Source of the DNA: Ciborinia camelliae
Lineage: Eukaryota > Ascomycota > Leotiomycetes > Helotiales > Sclerotiniaceae
NCBI GenBank assembly: GCA_025890175.1
Contig: JANPYM010000017.1
Span: forward strand, 356,659-420,658
DNA: 64,000 bases
Reading direction: 5' to 3'
Notes under the pieces: model-generated
Database searches by the model: none
Seen by the model: only the letters and a program-made list of their open reading frames with translations
Told to the model about the DNA's origin: nothing
Program-made: the position numbers and the translations under genes
Shown: positions 10,819 to 22,470 of the stretch, piece after piece
Layout of the letters: each line of letters starts with the position of its first letter
Position numbering within the stretch: position 1 is the stretch's first letter

Positions 10819-13800
10819 TCAAATCAACATATACAAAGCCTTAACCGCCTTCTCCGCCGCAGCCACATGCCAAGGCCTCCCATCCCTCACGGGATGCACT
10901 ACGCCTCTCACCCTTGCCAACGTAGCTAATCCCCTATAATACCCCAAGATCTCCCTTAGCAGAGTCTCATGGAAGGTGCGCGGATTCCCCACAACTTCCG
11001 CATGGATAATATTAACTTCCATGACTATCGGCGGGTCATCGGTGCTGGTACCGCTGTTTTTAATGAGGTAGCCGGAAACAAGGGCGGGGTTGAATTCGAG
11101 GAGGGAATTGGAGTTGTTGAGGCGGTGGGAGAGGATGGCGCCCCAGGTTTGATCGGTGAGGTCGATGAGGCGGGAGTTCTGGTCTGGTTCGGGGGGAACT
11201 GCGGGTGCAGATGTAGATGGTGCTTCGGACGGGGTGAGAGGATTAGTTGTTGAGTCGCGGGAGGGGGTAGATGGGTTGTCCGGTGAGAAGATGGAGGATT
11301 GAGATGCTTGAGGTGTAGAGACCGGGGTTGTGGAGGGTTGTGATGTGGCTGTCATTGATGGTGGCGGCACCCTTATTTGTGGGGGCAATATCCGTAATGA
11401 TGGATCTGTTTGTACGGTAACTAGTGTGAGACTTATCTGAGCGTTGGATTCTGTAGAGGCAAGACATGTCCAGGAATCAATCTCAGATTGTTCCATTACA
11501 GCTGTTTTTGCAATGATTATGCGCCAGTGAACTTTTTTGCTCGAGATCAGATCAAGCGTTGTCTCCCATATTTCATTCGCAACATCTGTAAAGTGCAGGG
11601 TGAATGGCTCGTTCTTCCGTCCAAGACAATAGGAGGCTGTCATTTGCTTGGTGCCCCTATTATCTGACCACGCAGCAGTAATCCATCGTTCATCAATACT
11701 TTGAGCATAAGCAATATGAAGACACGAGTTTTCTTGTAGTAATGCTGGCGATGGACTGAGAGATAATTTGAATTCAATACTTCGAGGAAGAGGTTTCTCA
11801 AGAAGGATTGCTGCCGTGGTTGAAGATGATGCAAAGTCTACACAGCGATCATATACTTCCATCGCGAGACGTGAATATTCCGCAGGTGATGGTACTACTA
11901 ATGAATAAGGAGCGGCCACAAAATCTAGCGGCACAAGCTGCAACACCAATTCATTGACTGCTTTCAGATTATTTCCGGACAACGACTTTCGGTAGAATTC
12001 GAAAAGATGCTTGAAAGCAGCGCAAATGTGTACGAGCAGAGATGAATTATCGACAGGGTAAATGAAGTACACAACGATGTTCTTCTCTTCCGTAGTCATA
12101 CTAGAGAGGTTTTTGCTCAATCTTGCCATTATCTCCTTGAAAGAGCTGGGATAAGCTGCATTGGTCGTATTAATAATCCCCTGATTATTTCCATTATTAA
12201 ACGGGTAGGATATTAGACTGCTGGGTGAACCTGGAAACACAATCCTTTCGTGCCCACCAAATCTGAATGATTCATATGCCCCTCGCATTTGGTCGAGGAA
12301 AATATCCGCATTCTCATTAATGCCTACGATATCTGGATGGATGCAAATAGCGTTAACATCTTTGTTTCCTGTGAAAGGTGCTAACCCTAAATTATCCCAG
12401 AAGTGTATCGCGGGAGGTAGAACCGCCAACTTAGAATCGCCTCTCCGTACTTCGAGCTGTGGAGGCTGGATGGGAAATGGATTGCTCAATTTTGACGGAT
12501 CTGAATTCTGTACTGCTCTTGGGTTTGGCATTGGTCGGGGAGTTATACGCAAGGCCGGGTTTATTGGAATTCCTTGAATGGCAAGATACGTCCGTAAGTT
12601 ACATTTTTTAACATCTTTCAAGCATGCCTTTGTAGCTTTCAAAACACTAGGTATCAGACTTCTAGTAGAAAAAATAGCTTGACCATGAGCGTCCGGATTT
12701 TGACTGGTTTGACTATGCAACCGAAGATTTCCCGATGCAGCTTGGTCTGCAATGATTTGAGCCGTTTCAATCAAGTCCAAATCCGAAAGTCCGCTAAGAG
12801 GGATATCCGGTTCGGGTGAGATAAAATAAGGGGCCAGAGACCAATCTGCAGGATCAGATTCGAATATGGGAATCTGTGGTTCAATTATAGATTGAGGGGT
12901 GCCTGGGGATGGCTCATATTCCCCGGTGAAGGCGTTGTATGAACTGATACTACCTTCATCAAAATATCGTTTCCTTTTCATGCCGAGTCTAAGCATGGCT
13001 GAAAGACCTGCCGGTAGTGCCTCCTCAGAATCAGATGCGTCGCTTACACTGTTGGATTCATTGGCCATGTCTGGTTCTGGTTCGTTATCTAACTCAAACT
13101 CATACTGCCCACTATCATTGTTCAAGATTCGAGTCAACATTTCGGATTCTAGAGGCTTGTTCTCGCTTTTCCGCCTCTCAAAGGATTCTGGGTTGGTAGG
13201 GTCGTGCGGCTCTAGGTGCTGTGGTTTTATTTCGTCCTCAGAATATCGAAATCGACCATTATGTCCATATTTTTCATCGATCTCCATCAAAGAATATTCG
13301 AATTTGACTTTATCGAACACACTGGACCCACCGGATAGTTTTGAGGTTCGCTTTACCAGCTGCCCAAATACGGCTTCTTTGTCGAAAGGAGCCATGATGC
13401 GTGGTGGCGACCGTGGTGGAGCTGGACATTCCAAGCTGTCATTATTATTGGACATCTCAACGTCCATGTCCTTTGCTGATCTTGCAAGGCGCTGATGCAA
13501 GGCTGGCCGCTGCATTCTGTCTTCTATGAGCTGAGCATCCCTCATGATTGTATCTTGTGACGTTGGCTGTGGTACCAACGGCTTACTCAAAATTGGTGGC
13601 TTTTCAACAATATTATTTTGTTGAGTTGAAGGGATACTAGTCACAACTGGAGAGGCCGGCTGCAGGTCCATTTGAATATCATCAGGTTGGTCGAAAAAGT
13701 TGAAGTCCGCATCGGTAATGTCTGTGTCGCCAAATAAATCCCTTCCCATATCCCCAAAAAGATTATCATTATCATTATCATTTTCGCCAAAGTTCATGTT

Positions 13801-15481
13801 GGAATTTGAGCGATGTTTTTGTTCCGAAGTTACCCAATGATCGGTGTCGACGGTATTCATGACAGAGGTGCCTGGATTCGTTCCTTCGGGATCATGCGGG
13901 AATAAATGAGTAGGGTTTCCCGGTGTCGTTACTGCACCATCAAATGATGGTGTTGGCCCCCCAGGATGATGTATGGCATCAGGAGGTGTAGGATACATCG
14001 CGCCAGCACTGTTGCCTTTTTCCAGTAATGCAGCGGAATGGCCATTTGCTTGAAGGTTTTGTGCCTCCTTATCGGCCTTTTCTTTGGCAGCCTCTGAGAT
14101 CTTCCGCTCCTGTTGTCTATTCAATATGATGCTCGCCTGTTTCTCCGCATTCATAGACCATTCTTCTGCAAAACTTAGAGGATCGACAAGCCCGAAAGAA
14201 TTTGGGCTTGGAGGCTGAACTTCCGCGGAAGAAGTCTTAATGGTTTTGAAGCATAGTAGAGCTGGCCAAGGTACAATAGCGCCATCGTCGGGGCAGGGCA
14301 TATCGGCGTACTCGGGATTTGAAGGCACATAGTTGGGATTCAGCACCTGCACAAACATCCAACCCCCTTCCTCGACTAAATTTGAATCAAAACCCTTGGT
14401 CGATAACCAATCTAAACACCGGGATTGCCAGGACTTAATAGTAGTACCATGAAAGCGCCAGCTGTGATCTTCAGGATATTTCTGTAAATCTGAAATAGGC
14501 TGAACTCCGGGCAGTTGTTCATCATCATAAAACGAGTAGAACTTTGCAGGATTCCCTCCTGGTGCTAACCACAACTCAGTACCCTGGGATAAGATCCTTT
14601 GAAGCTTCTCTGGGTTTGCTATGCTTATACTTTGAAGTCCAGGAGTAACGTAAGAACAAGCTTTTATCATCAACGTTCCCTTGGAAGCAATACTGATGTC
14701 TAAGTTGACGAGGGTGACCGAGTTTTCAGAAATTTTGGGTGATTGGTAATATGCCGTTGACTTCGATGGTGATTCTGAGGGGAAAAGTAAGGTCCGTGAG
14801 TTGAGAGGAATAAAACCGTGGTCACTGCAAAGTCTATATACAATGGAGCCCTGGACGGATGATATGAAGTGTTCCTGAACCTCTTTCAGAAATGCGATGG
14901 TGTCACTTAGACTGGTTGCTGACTTGACACCAGGAGATGACGCTGCCGGATCGTATATATTCTGGGCCGAGTTTGCTTGCATGGCCCTTGCATTGACATT
15001 TTGTGCATTTCGCATTGCATTTTCAAGAGGCGAAGGTGAAGATGTGCTACTCGGGGTGCTCAAGCTATTTGCCATCACAAATTTGCTTCTTGCCAGATTA
15101 GAAGGCTCATATGTCCCTTTATCCTTCCTCGATAATTCAACACCTTGCACAGTAGGAAGATTGGCTTGGCTCAGTAAATCTTCCCCTTCATCAAGAGGTT
15201 TATTTGGGGAATTTGGACTTGGTTGGAAAACCCAGATTCCCCCTCGATTTGCGTCGTAATATACCAGTGCGCCATGTTTCCTCCATGCGGTTTCCACATC
15301 TTGTAAAAGCTTTTTTGTTGTTGCAAAGGAAGGTGTTTGCCATTGGGTTTCAAAATATTCATATGCTATTGATGCAAAATTATCCTGGGCAAATATAGTG
15401 AGCTACGAGGATATTCGATTCAAACAAAACAGCATGACTTACACAACTCAATACATTGGTAAATTGATCGCCGAGATCCAT
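10819..15481 (-). CDS. MED13: Mediator complex subunit 13 (SRB9/SSN2 type)
   Basis: MED13 links the CDK8 kinase module to core Mediator and so represses or tunes RNA polymerase II transcription. A 39-nt first exon (15443-15481, MDLGDQFTNVLSC) joins across a 58-nt intron to one long exon (10819-15384), giving 1,534 residues. The N-terminus continues with DNFASIAYEYFETQW and TAWRKHGALVYYDANRGGIW, the conserved Med13 N-terminal domain. The centre is disordered, with acidic Asn/Asp repeats near residue 540. The MID/PIWI-like half carries the hallmark AIHFWDNLGLAPFTGNKDV followed by AICIHPD. The C-terminal part holds LHIAYAQSIDERWITAAWSD and ends HPVRDGRPWHVAAAEKAVKA. It is divergent from ENP2. 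The first exon is short but in frame with good donor (GTAAGT) and acceptor (CCCAG). Confidence 0.94.
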
Positions 15482-16187
15482 ATCGTAACAGGTCGTAACT
15501 CATAAAATGGACATCCAGAACAGTAGATGCAATGCGCCAATCCCCCCATCCGCCACAACAAGCTATATCCCCCCTTTATACTACCCAAATGATGCCGTAA
15601 ATGTATCCAAGTAAGTTTGTTGAAGATACTATCGTATAAAGTTTGTATACTTTTGTTGCTTGAGTCGGGGATCTTGAGTTGGACTCGCAGGGCTCCATCT
15701 CAAAATGAAGGTGTCGGCTGTCGCAGTGGCTGGCTGGTCAGCAAGGTGCGACTTAACGGTGGTAGCAAATGGCGAGAAGCAATTAAAGAAGCATAGAACA
15801 CGATTGCGGAAGAATTGTGTATCTTGAAAGCATTGAGACTATAGATTGTGGTTGTCCAAGTTGTTAAGGTGATGGTATTATCAATACTGTACGAGAGTTC
15901 TCCAGCTTGATAACATGGTTCCAGGCATGTAAGGTCAAACTTACCGATTACTCGGACTAATAATTGAATGATTTAACCCCATAATTGATTACTAATATCC
16001 GCTGTTGGCCGCCGGTAAAAAGAACCCCCGAGCCGAACGATAAGAAAATAATTTCTAAAGCAGACCTTTTTCTGGTCTGAAGCCTTTCGAATATACCTAC
16101 AAAGTACTGGTAGACATTTTTCACAATATGACAAATTAATCATTTTATTATTGGAATAAGTTCATTTGGCTTCACCAATTACCCATC
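15482..16187. promoter_or_regulatory. Divergent promoter, MED13 / ENP2
   Basis: A 706-bp gap between divergent starts. It contains no ORF of note. The section near 15940-16040 is mixed AT-rich with a CCGCCGG patch. Promoters for both genes must be here. Confidence 0.5.
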
Positions 16188-18125
16188 ATGAAGCTCACAA
16201 ATCCAAATGAGATACCGGTGTACACCATTTCAGGTGCTTCTACTGCACGCCCTCTGCCTGACTGGCTTGCTCGCAAAAGAAAGCGCAGCTTGAAAAATGA
16301 TCCAGAATATGCCAATCGTGTCGAACTTTTACAGGATTTCGAATTCGAAGAAGCTAGCTCTTGTATCAGAGTCAGTGAAGATGGAGAATGGGTTATGAGT
16401 ACTGGCACATATAAACCCCAAATTCATACACATTATCTTCCTCATTTATCTCTTTCTTTCGCAAGACATACTACAACACTCAATCATTCCTTCGTTCTTC
16501 TTTCTAACGACTACACGAAATCTCTTCATTTACAAACCGATCGCAAACTAGAATTTCATACCCAGGGTGGATGCCATTATCAAACTCGATTACCTCGATA
16601 TGGACGCGACCTTGTCTACGACAAGTCTTCGACGGAAGCATTAATACCCGCCGTTGGTGTCAATGCAGATGGTCTTGGCGAAGTTTATCGGTTGAATCTC
16701 GAAATTGGACGTTATATGAAACCATACCAAATCGATGTCGGCGGTGATGATCTTACAACTGCTGGTGGTGGTGCTTTGCAAGGAGGCATACACACTGGCA
16801 GTGTCAATTGTGCAGCAATCGCCGAAGAAAGTCACAACCTCATGGCTTTCGGGACATCAATTGGTACTGTAGAGTTTTGGGATTCAAGATCAAAAGCAAG
16901 AGTAGGAATTCTTGCTGGTCAACAAGGGCAAATCACTGCACTTGATTTCGACAGGTCGGGTATTTCGATTGCGACAGGATCCTCGGAGGGTTTAGTACAA
17001 CTTTATGATCTTCGACGACCTGTGCCAATATTGAGTAAAGATCAAGGATATGGCTACCCGATTAAGACTTTAATGCATATGACTACATCTTCGCAGGAGA
17101 AGAAGATCCTTTCCGCAGACAAACGAATTATCAAATTGTGGGACGAGGCGGATGGGAAAGCTTGGACTTCGGTTGAACCAGCAGTCGATATCAACTCCGT
17201 GGCTTGGTGCAAGAATAGTGGCATGCTTCTCACAGCCAATGAAGGCAAACAACAACATGCCTTCTTCATTCCACAATTGGGTCCTGCCCCAAAATGGTGC
17301 TCATTCTTGGATAATATGGTTGAAGAAATGGCAGAGGAAGCACCAAGTGAGACATACGATAATTACAAGTTCTTGACATTACCAGAACTAAAGGCCCTCA
17401 ACTTGGGTCATCTTGTGGGAACTACCAACCTCTTACGACCATATATGCACGGTTACTTCGTGGCTTCTAAGCTGTATGAGCAAGCCAGATTGATTGCCAA
17501 TCCTTACATCTGGGATGACGAGAGAACCAAACGTGTTAAAGAGAAGGTCGAGAAAGAACGAGCTAGTAGAATCAGAGGTGGCAAGAAGGTTAAGGTCAAT
17601 CAGAACTTGGTTGACAAAGTACTCAAGAGACAAGAGCGTAGGGAGAAGGTTGATGAGACTGCTGGTGTCTTGGGCGACTCACGTTTCGGCAAGCTTTTCG
17701 AGGATGAAGACTTTGCTGTTGATGAGCGTAGCAGAGAATTCCAGGCTCTTAACCCTAGTACCAAGGTTGTTGGTGGTGGTGAGGAAACTAAACAACGCAA
17801 GGTGGATAGCGAGGACGAATCGAGCGACGATGATGATGATGATGAGATTATGTCGAAGCCTAAGCCAGCTCCCGAGATGCGTATCTCTTCCTCGTCGTAC
17901 AAAAAATCGGGCCACCAACGTAAAGATAATGCTTTGGGGGCTCGCAAACAAGGCACTGGTCGAGTCAGTAAAAATAGGGGCGATGTTGTTGGCGAACGTT
18001 CAGTCACATTCGCTCCTGCTGGCAAGAAGGATAAAGAAAAGGTCGAAGCCAAGCCTTCCAACAGTAGGAGTAGACGAGATGATGCCAGACGAAGCGCTAG
18101 TGGAAATGTTTTCAGAAGATTGTAA
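16188..18125 (+). CDS. ENP2: Ribosome biogenesis protein ENP2 / NOL10 (WD40)
   Basis: ENP2/NOL10 is a nucleolar WD-repeat protein of the 90S pre-ribosome, needed for 18S rRNA maturation. The gene is intronless, 645 residues, beginning MKLTNPNEIPVYTISG with the conserved ARPLPDWLARKRKRSLK segment. WD-type blades follow, for example FGTSIGTVEFWDSR and IATGSSEGLVQLYDLR. After the propeller come the family block ILLTANEGKQQ-like (here MLLTANEGKQQHAFFIPQLG), then LGPAPKWCSFLDNMVEE and YDNYKFLT. The C-terminus is charged: VKEKVEKERASRIRG, an acidic Asp run near residue 555 and a basic tail consistent with nucleolar targeting. Length matches yeast Enp2 (about 700). The upstream neighbour MED13 is divergent. 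Confidence 0.94.
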   Translation: MKLTNPNEIPVYTISGASTARPLPDWLARKRKRSLKNDPEYANRVELLQDFEFEEASSCIRVSEDGEWVMSTGTYKPQIHTHYLPHLSLSFARHTTTLNHSFVLLSNDYTKSLHLQTDRKLEFHTQGGCHYQTRLPRYGRDLVYDKSSTEALIPAVGVNADGLGEVYRLNLEIGRYMKPYQIDVGGDDLTTAGGGALQGGIHTGSVNCAAIAEESHNLMAFGTSIGTVEFWDSRSKARVGILAGQQGQITALDFDRSGISIATGSSEGLVQLYDLRRPVPILSKDQGYGYPIKTLMHMTTSSQEKKILSADKRIIKLWDEADGKAWTSVEPAVDINSVAWCKNSGMLLTANEGKQQHAFFIPQLGPAPKWCSFLDNMVEEMAEEAPSETYDNYKFLTLPELKALNLGHLVGTTNLLRPYMHGYFVASKLYEQARLIANPYIWDDERTKRVKEKVEKERASRIRGGKKVKVNQNLVDKVLKRQERREKVDETAGVLGDSRFGKLFEDEDFAVDERSREFQALNPSTKVVGGGEETKQRKVDSEDESSDDDDDDEIMSKPKPAPEMRISSSSYKKSGHQRKDNALGARKQGTGRVSKNRGDVVGERSVTFAPAGKKDKEKVEAKPSNSRSRRDDARRSASGNVFRRL

Positions 18126-18720
18126 TTGTCCGAAGATGAGACTTCATGATACCCCTTTTATAATATATAACATCGAGAATTTCCAAAATTCGGAATTCGA
18201 ATATCTGTAAACTATGCCCTCTTCTAAAAACAAATGCCATTATTTACAAGACGACGAGACGATTTATACACTTCATTCAATTTACATCATTTATTAAATA
18301 AGTATTAAATAAATATAAATATAAAATAAGAGCTATTTTAATAATTATTAGTGTTTCTTACTATCTTTTTTTTAATATTATCTCGATAGTAGATATATAG
18401 TTAATTAACTGATATAAACAAAGTGGTATAATATAATATAGTTATTATATTAATTAAAGAGCTAAAAGCTACAGGGGGCTTATATGCCCGTAGATGGCCT
18501 AGTGCGATCACGTTTCTAAAAGCCTAATTCACCACATCGCAACAATAGATCCATAATCACCTTGTCTAAATCGACGGCCAATCCCGTCTTATCTCCGAAA
18601 TGTGGGGTAAGCTCACAGCTATCAAACCCCACCTTAATTCCCGAGTCATAGTAAACAATGTTCCTTCTCCCTTATCTCTGACTCCCTCCTCAATTAACCA
18701 GATATATCTCAATTTCACGC
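18126..18720. other. Intergenic with AT-rich patch
   Basis: After the ENP2 3' end, about 18280-18480 is strongly A+T-rich with many TATAA/TTAAT words and no ORF, unlike the flanks. It may be a RIP-decayed repeat remnant. The remainder is the promoter of the SDR gene. Confidence 0.5.
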
Positions 18721-19952
18721 ATGCCCACTCTTCAGAGATCATTTATAGTCCTAAGAACCTTCAAATCCCTCTTCAAATCTTCATCTCATTCTCAATTCCT
18801 CCTTCCGCACCTTCACCTCTATAAACGCAACATGTCTTCCGCAATGTCTAAACGCCTCGAGGGCAAAACTATTGTTGTAACTGGCGCCTCTTCGGGAATT
18901 GGCAGAAGTACCGCTTTAGAATTTGCGAGAACCTCTCCTAAAGATCTGAGATTGATTTTAACAGCGAGAAGAATCGATGTTTTGGAACAGGTGAAGAAGG
19001 ATATTGAGAAGGAATGTGGTGAAGGTGTGAAGGTTCTGACTGTGAAGTTGGATGTCAGTAAACCTGAAGAGGTCAAGGGTTTTGTTGGTGGATTACCAGA
19101 GGAGTGGAGGGATGTTGATGTGCTAGTTAATAATGCGTGAGTGGTTTCAGACTTCAAATGGCTGGGGAATGGGGACGGCTATCACAACGCAACGGGCCAA
19201 GGGGCTGGCATTGACGTCCCATCTTACCAATCTGCGGCCGCTGTCTTCATACCAGCGATTAACATGTTTATTTCGACTTCTTTCAAGGCTTCCTCCGTTG
19301 TCATGCCTTTTCCCTTACCGAAGTCTTGGGATTGGAATTCTGCATAAGATCACGATACATCTGCTAACAACAAACTCATTTCAGTGGTCTAGTAAAAGGG
19401 GTAGCACAAGCCCCATCCATCGCTGAAGAAGATATCAACATAATGTTTGCAACAAATGTAACCGGATTAATCAACATGACTCAAGCCATTCTCCCAATTT
19501 TCAAAGCACGCCCCGATGGTGGAAAAGGCGATATCATAAACATTGGCAGTATTGCAGGAAGAGAACCATACCAAGGAGGAAGCATCTATTGTGCTACCAA
19601 AGCAGCCATTAGAAGTTTCGGGGTTTCGCTAAGAAAGGAATTAATCGCAACAAGAATAAGAGTTATTGAGATTGATCCCGGACAAGTGGAAACGGAATTC
19701 AGTGTCGTTAGATTTTATGGAGATAAAAGTAAGGCGGATGCTGTCTACGCCGGGTCTGAACCATTGACACCGGATGATATTGCAGAAGTTATTGTTTTTG
19801 CCGCTGGAAGAAGAGAAAATGTGGTTATTGCAGATACTTTAATTTTCCCCAATCATCAGGTATGTCTTATGAGTCCTTCAAACCTATTGCAAATCGGGAC
19901 TAATTGAGGTATTTCGCAGGCTTCTGCTACAGTTTTGCATAAGAAGACATAA
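18721..19952 (+). CDS. NADP-dependent short-chain dehydrogenase (YMR226C / L-allo-threonine dehydrogenase type)
   Basis: A classical SDR that resembles yeast Ydf1/YMR226C, which oxidises L-serine, L-allo-threonine and other 3-hydroxy acids with NADP. Exons 18721-19136, 19385-19859 and 19920-19952 encode 307 residues. The Rossmann motif TGASSGIG is at 54-61, the NNAG motif is split by intron 1, and the catalytic Ser194, Tyr207 and Lys211 lie in INIGSIAGRE and YCATK. LITA-type strand LRLILTARR and the C-terminal VIADTLIFPNHQ match the YMR226C group closely. The first ATG gives a basic, hydroxyl-rich leader of 37 residues that could target mitochondria; the ATG at 18832 (MSSAMSKRLEGK) would give the normal family start of 270 residues. 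Intron 1 is 248 nt, long for this genome segment. Confidence 0.9.
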
Positions 19953-20403
19953 ATTCATAGTTTATACGTGGTGCTAGAGGGGCGATGTACAAAAAGACAT
20001 GAGACTTGGAACGAACCTTACACGGTGGGAGTATATAGACGATTATATAGAACAGGGGAGGGTGAATACGATATTTTGTTGCAGGGAGGCAATATCAGAT
20101 ATCTTCCGATCTCTCTTCTCTTGTCAGTTGTCCTCCATTTCACTACACTGCTCACAAATGCTTCTAGCTCCCGTTTTCTGGCCCCGGAAAAGGACCGGTA
20201 TATGCTTGCATCCCACTTAGGTGACTTAGCTTCCGCCCAAAAGCTTTCGGATCCGTTCACACCCCACCCCCCGCTATCTCAGTGGTCCAAGCCGACCCCT
20301 CCGCCCCACCATGAAAAAAGATGAGGAAAAAGTCTTTATGCCCCCGCCAAAGGCGCAAATATACATTCAAATACACATGAGTTCCCAACAACAAGCAAGT
20401 AAC
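19953..20403. other. Intergenic, SDR to tRNA-Gln
   Basis: Downstream of the SDR stop there is no coding signal. A short C-rich stretch lies near 20260-20310, then the upstream flank of the tRNA gene. Confidence 0.5.
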
Positions 20404-20474
20404 CCTTCTATGGTGTAATGGTTAGCACGTCGGATTTTGATTCCGGAGATATTGGTTCGATTCCTATTAGAAGG
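20404..20474 (+). tRNA. tRNA-Gln (TTG)
   Basis: An intronless 71-nt cloverleaf. The acceptor CCTTCTA pairs fully with TAGAAGG, the D-stem is GTG/CAC, and the anticodon arm TCGGA-TTTTGAT-TCCGG presents TTG. The T-stem ATTGG/CCTAT has one T-T mismatch and the variable loop is four bases. A T-rich stretch follows about 60 bp downstream. No CCA is encoded, as expected. Confidence 0.85.
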
Positions 20475-21266
20475 TTCATTCATTGAACATTCTTTCCTTC
20501 CATACCCAGTTTGAAGCTGGGATATCAGGGTTGCATTTTTTGTTTTTTTTCTGTTCTTTTTGCGTGCAGATTTAAAAGTTTTGCTGCGAGTGAGGACATT
20601 TCTTTGTTTCTTAATGATGACTATAAACTTTGATGGTACGAGCAAGATGTTCGTTTTTCTTGTTTTGATTTTTATAATTTAATAGAAAATCAAACCATCA
20701 TATAATTTGCATTGAGTATCAATCAAATAACTATTCAACTAGTAAAAGCTATCGATTGATATAATTTTTATCAAATTCGAAATAGTTACGTCAAAACGAA
20801 AGTCTCAAACCAAGCCCTTTAAAGGTTTGCGGGGGGGAAACTCAACCTCATCAATTTGGGGTTCATGTCTTCTCATTGTTTTTGCATGAAGTTTGAGGAG
20901 GTTCTAAAGGGAGCCTTTAGCAAACATAGAATGTTTCTTATTCCTTGGCATTTTCTCATTTCTAATCTTTGAATACAAATTTGTTCCCAAGGCTCTTGGG
21001 TACTCAAGACTTTCTGTAATACAATATGATCGCGTTCATTCGTAAATCTTACCCTGGAACTCTATCTACTCATGGAAATCTCATTGTTGCGAACAAGAAT
21101 TCCGCCCAATTGCCCATTCCTGTGAACCCCACTCCCATTTGTATACCCCTTCCTATTCGCTTAAGATTCTACAGAGCAAATTTCTTCTCCAACCCCACAA
21201 TACTTACCAGTCGGCTGCTACATATACTCAACTAATACAGATCTCTATATCAAATACATTTCAACA
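20475..21266. other. Intergenic between tRNA-Gln and tRNA-Glu
   Basis: Roughly 790 bp, AT-rich, no ORF with coding character. A short G-run lies at 20829-20838. Confidence 0.5.
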
Positions 21267-21365
21267 TCCGGCATGGTGTAGTGGCTAGCATTTCCGCCTC
21301 TCATTCGAAGCTTTCAAGCTTCAATCAAGTCGCGGGAGACCGGGGTTCAATTCCCCGTACCGGAA
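21267..21365 (+). tRNA. tRNA-Glu (CTC) with 27-nt intron
   Basis: The anticodon arm TCCGC-CTCTCA...C-GCGGG presents CTC. A 27-nt intron (21304-21330) sits at the canonical site after position 37. The T-arm CGGGG-TTCAATT-CCCCG is perfect. The acceptor TCCGGCA/TACCGGA has one C-A mismatch at the sixth pair. Discriminator A. Confidence 0.85.
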
Positions 21366-21644
21366 ACATACTTTTGTCATTTCGAGTCATGTATTTTTTT
21401 TTATCTAGAGGCAATTTTAACTGACATTCATCGCTGCCCACGGCCCCTTGGAGCAGACGTAAAAGTTGTAAATCATTTTATTTTGGTCATATTTTTTTGC
21501 AGTAGTACAGTCTCCTCTCAGTTGCCCACTTGCCAAGTAAATAAGACAAGGGTTTGAAACGCAAAAAAATGAGGTATGAACGCAAGTGGGGGGGGTGGAG
21601 GGGGATCCAGCGCAATTCATATGCAAAAAGAAAAGTTTACTTCA

Positions 21645-21731
21645 GGGCCTAATCCGGGATTGAACCGGAGACCTCTTACAATTGAGATTGGATAACCCAA
21701 AGCAAGAATTCTACCACTGAACTATCAGGCC
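21645..21731 (-). tRNA. tRNA-Pro (TGG) with about 15-nt intron
   Basis: Read on the minus strand, acceptor GGCCTGA pairs with TTAGGCC (one G-T), the D-loop reads TTCAGTGGTAG, and the anticodon arm CTTGC-TTTGGG...T-GTAAG presents TGG. A short intron lies after position 37. The T-arm CTCCGGTTCAATCCCGGA is canonical. Confidence 0.88.
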
Positions 21732-22368
21732 TGTTGATGTATTTCTCACGATCGTTGGTGGATATATATACTACAGACACTGGGGTGTCATGGGATGGAG
21801 CCTTTCCTGAGAGCGTGGCATGTTATTTGTAAATTTTGGTACAATTGGTACCTATATATGGATGTACTAGGTATCTACTGGATTGTTATATCTTTTAGCT
21901 ATTAACGAATTAATGACTGGATAGCTTTGCCATATAGATGTTTGCAGATCTGGTATTAGATCTAATTGTCTAAGACGAAATTCAATCGTCTGATCGTATA
22001 CTCAGTGCTCAGTGCCCAGTGCTTACGGGTATGTCTATGCTGTAAGGTTCTACTACTGTATGTACATTTCGGTTGAAAAATATGAAGGGGTGGAAGAGAG
22101 AGGAAAGATGTACCAACAAAGGAAATGAAGATTAATATAATTACAGTACAATAAGGAGGATACGATACTCCAACATGATTGAAAGGAAAGTTGGTTACCA
22201 TTTAATCTTACGATTTTTACAATGAAAAAGTGAAAGAGAAATCTGGATTACGAAAATCCCAAAATAAAATTATCCATTGGCATTGGCGAAAAACGATAGT
22301 AAAGCAGCGTGACTGGAAAATGAATATATATATTGAAATCCAACTACTCGAACATACAAAACAGAAAA
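21732..22368. other. Intergenic between the two tRNA-Pro genes
   Basis: About 640 bp, AT-rich with scattered GTATCTA words; no coding or RNA signal seen. Confidence 0.5.
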
Positions 22369-22470
22369 GAGATTATGGTTTAGTGGTATAATTCTTGCTT
22401 AGGGATTTATCAGTCTTCACAGATTGATTCTCCATGTAAGAGGTCCCCGGTTCAATCCCGGGTAATCTCC
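22369..22470 (+). tRNA. tRNA-Pro (AGG) with 30-nt intron
   Basis: Acceptor GAGATTA pairs perfectly with TAATCTC. The anticodon arm CTTGC-TTAGGG...T-GTAAG presents AGG, with the intron at 22405-22434. The T-arm CCCGG-TTCAATC-CCGGG is perfect and a T-rich terminator follows at once. Its anticodon arm closely matches the tRNA-Pro at 21645 on the opposite strand. Confidence 0.9.

Noticed and set aside
17600..18061. 153-codon minus-strand frame opposite ENP2
   Set aside because: Serine-rich shadow of the Lys/Asp-rich ENP2 tail; the sense frame is clearly the conserved one.
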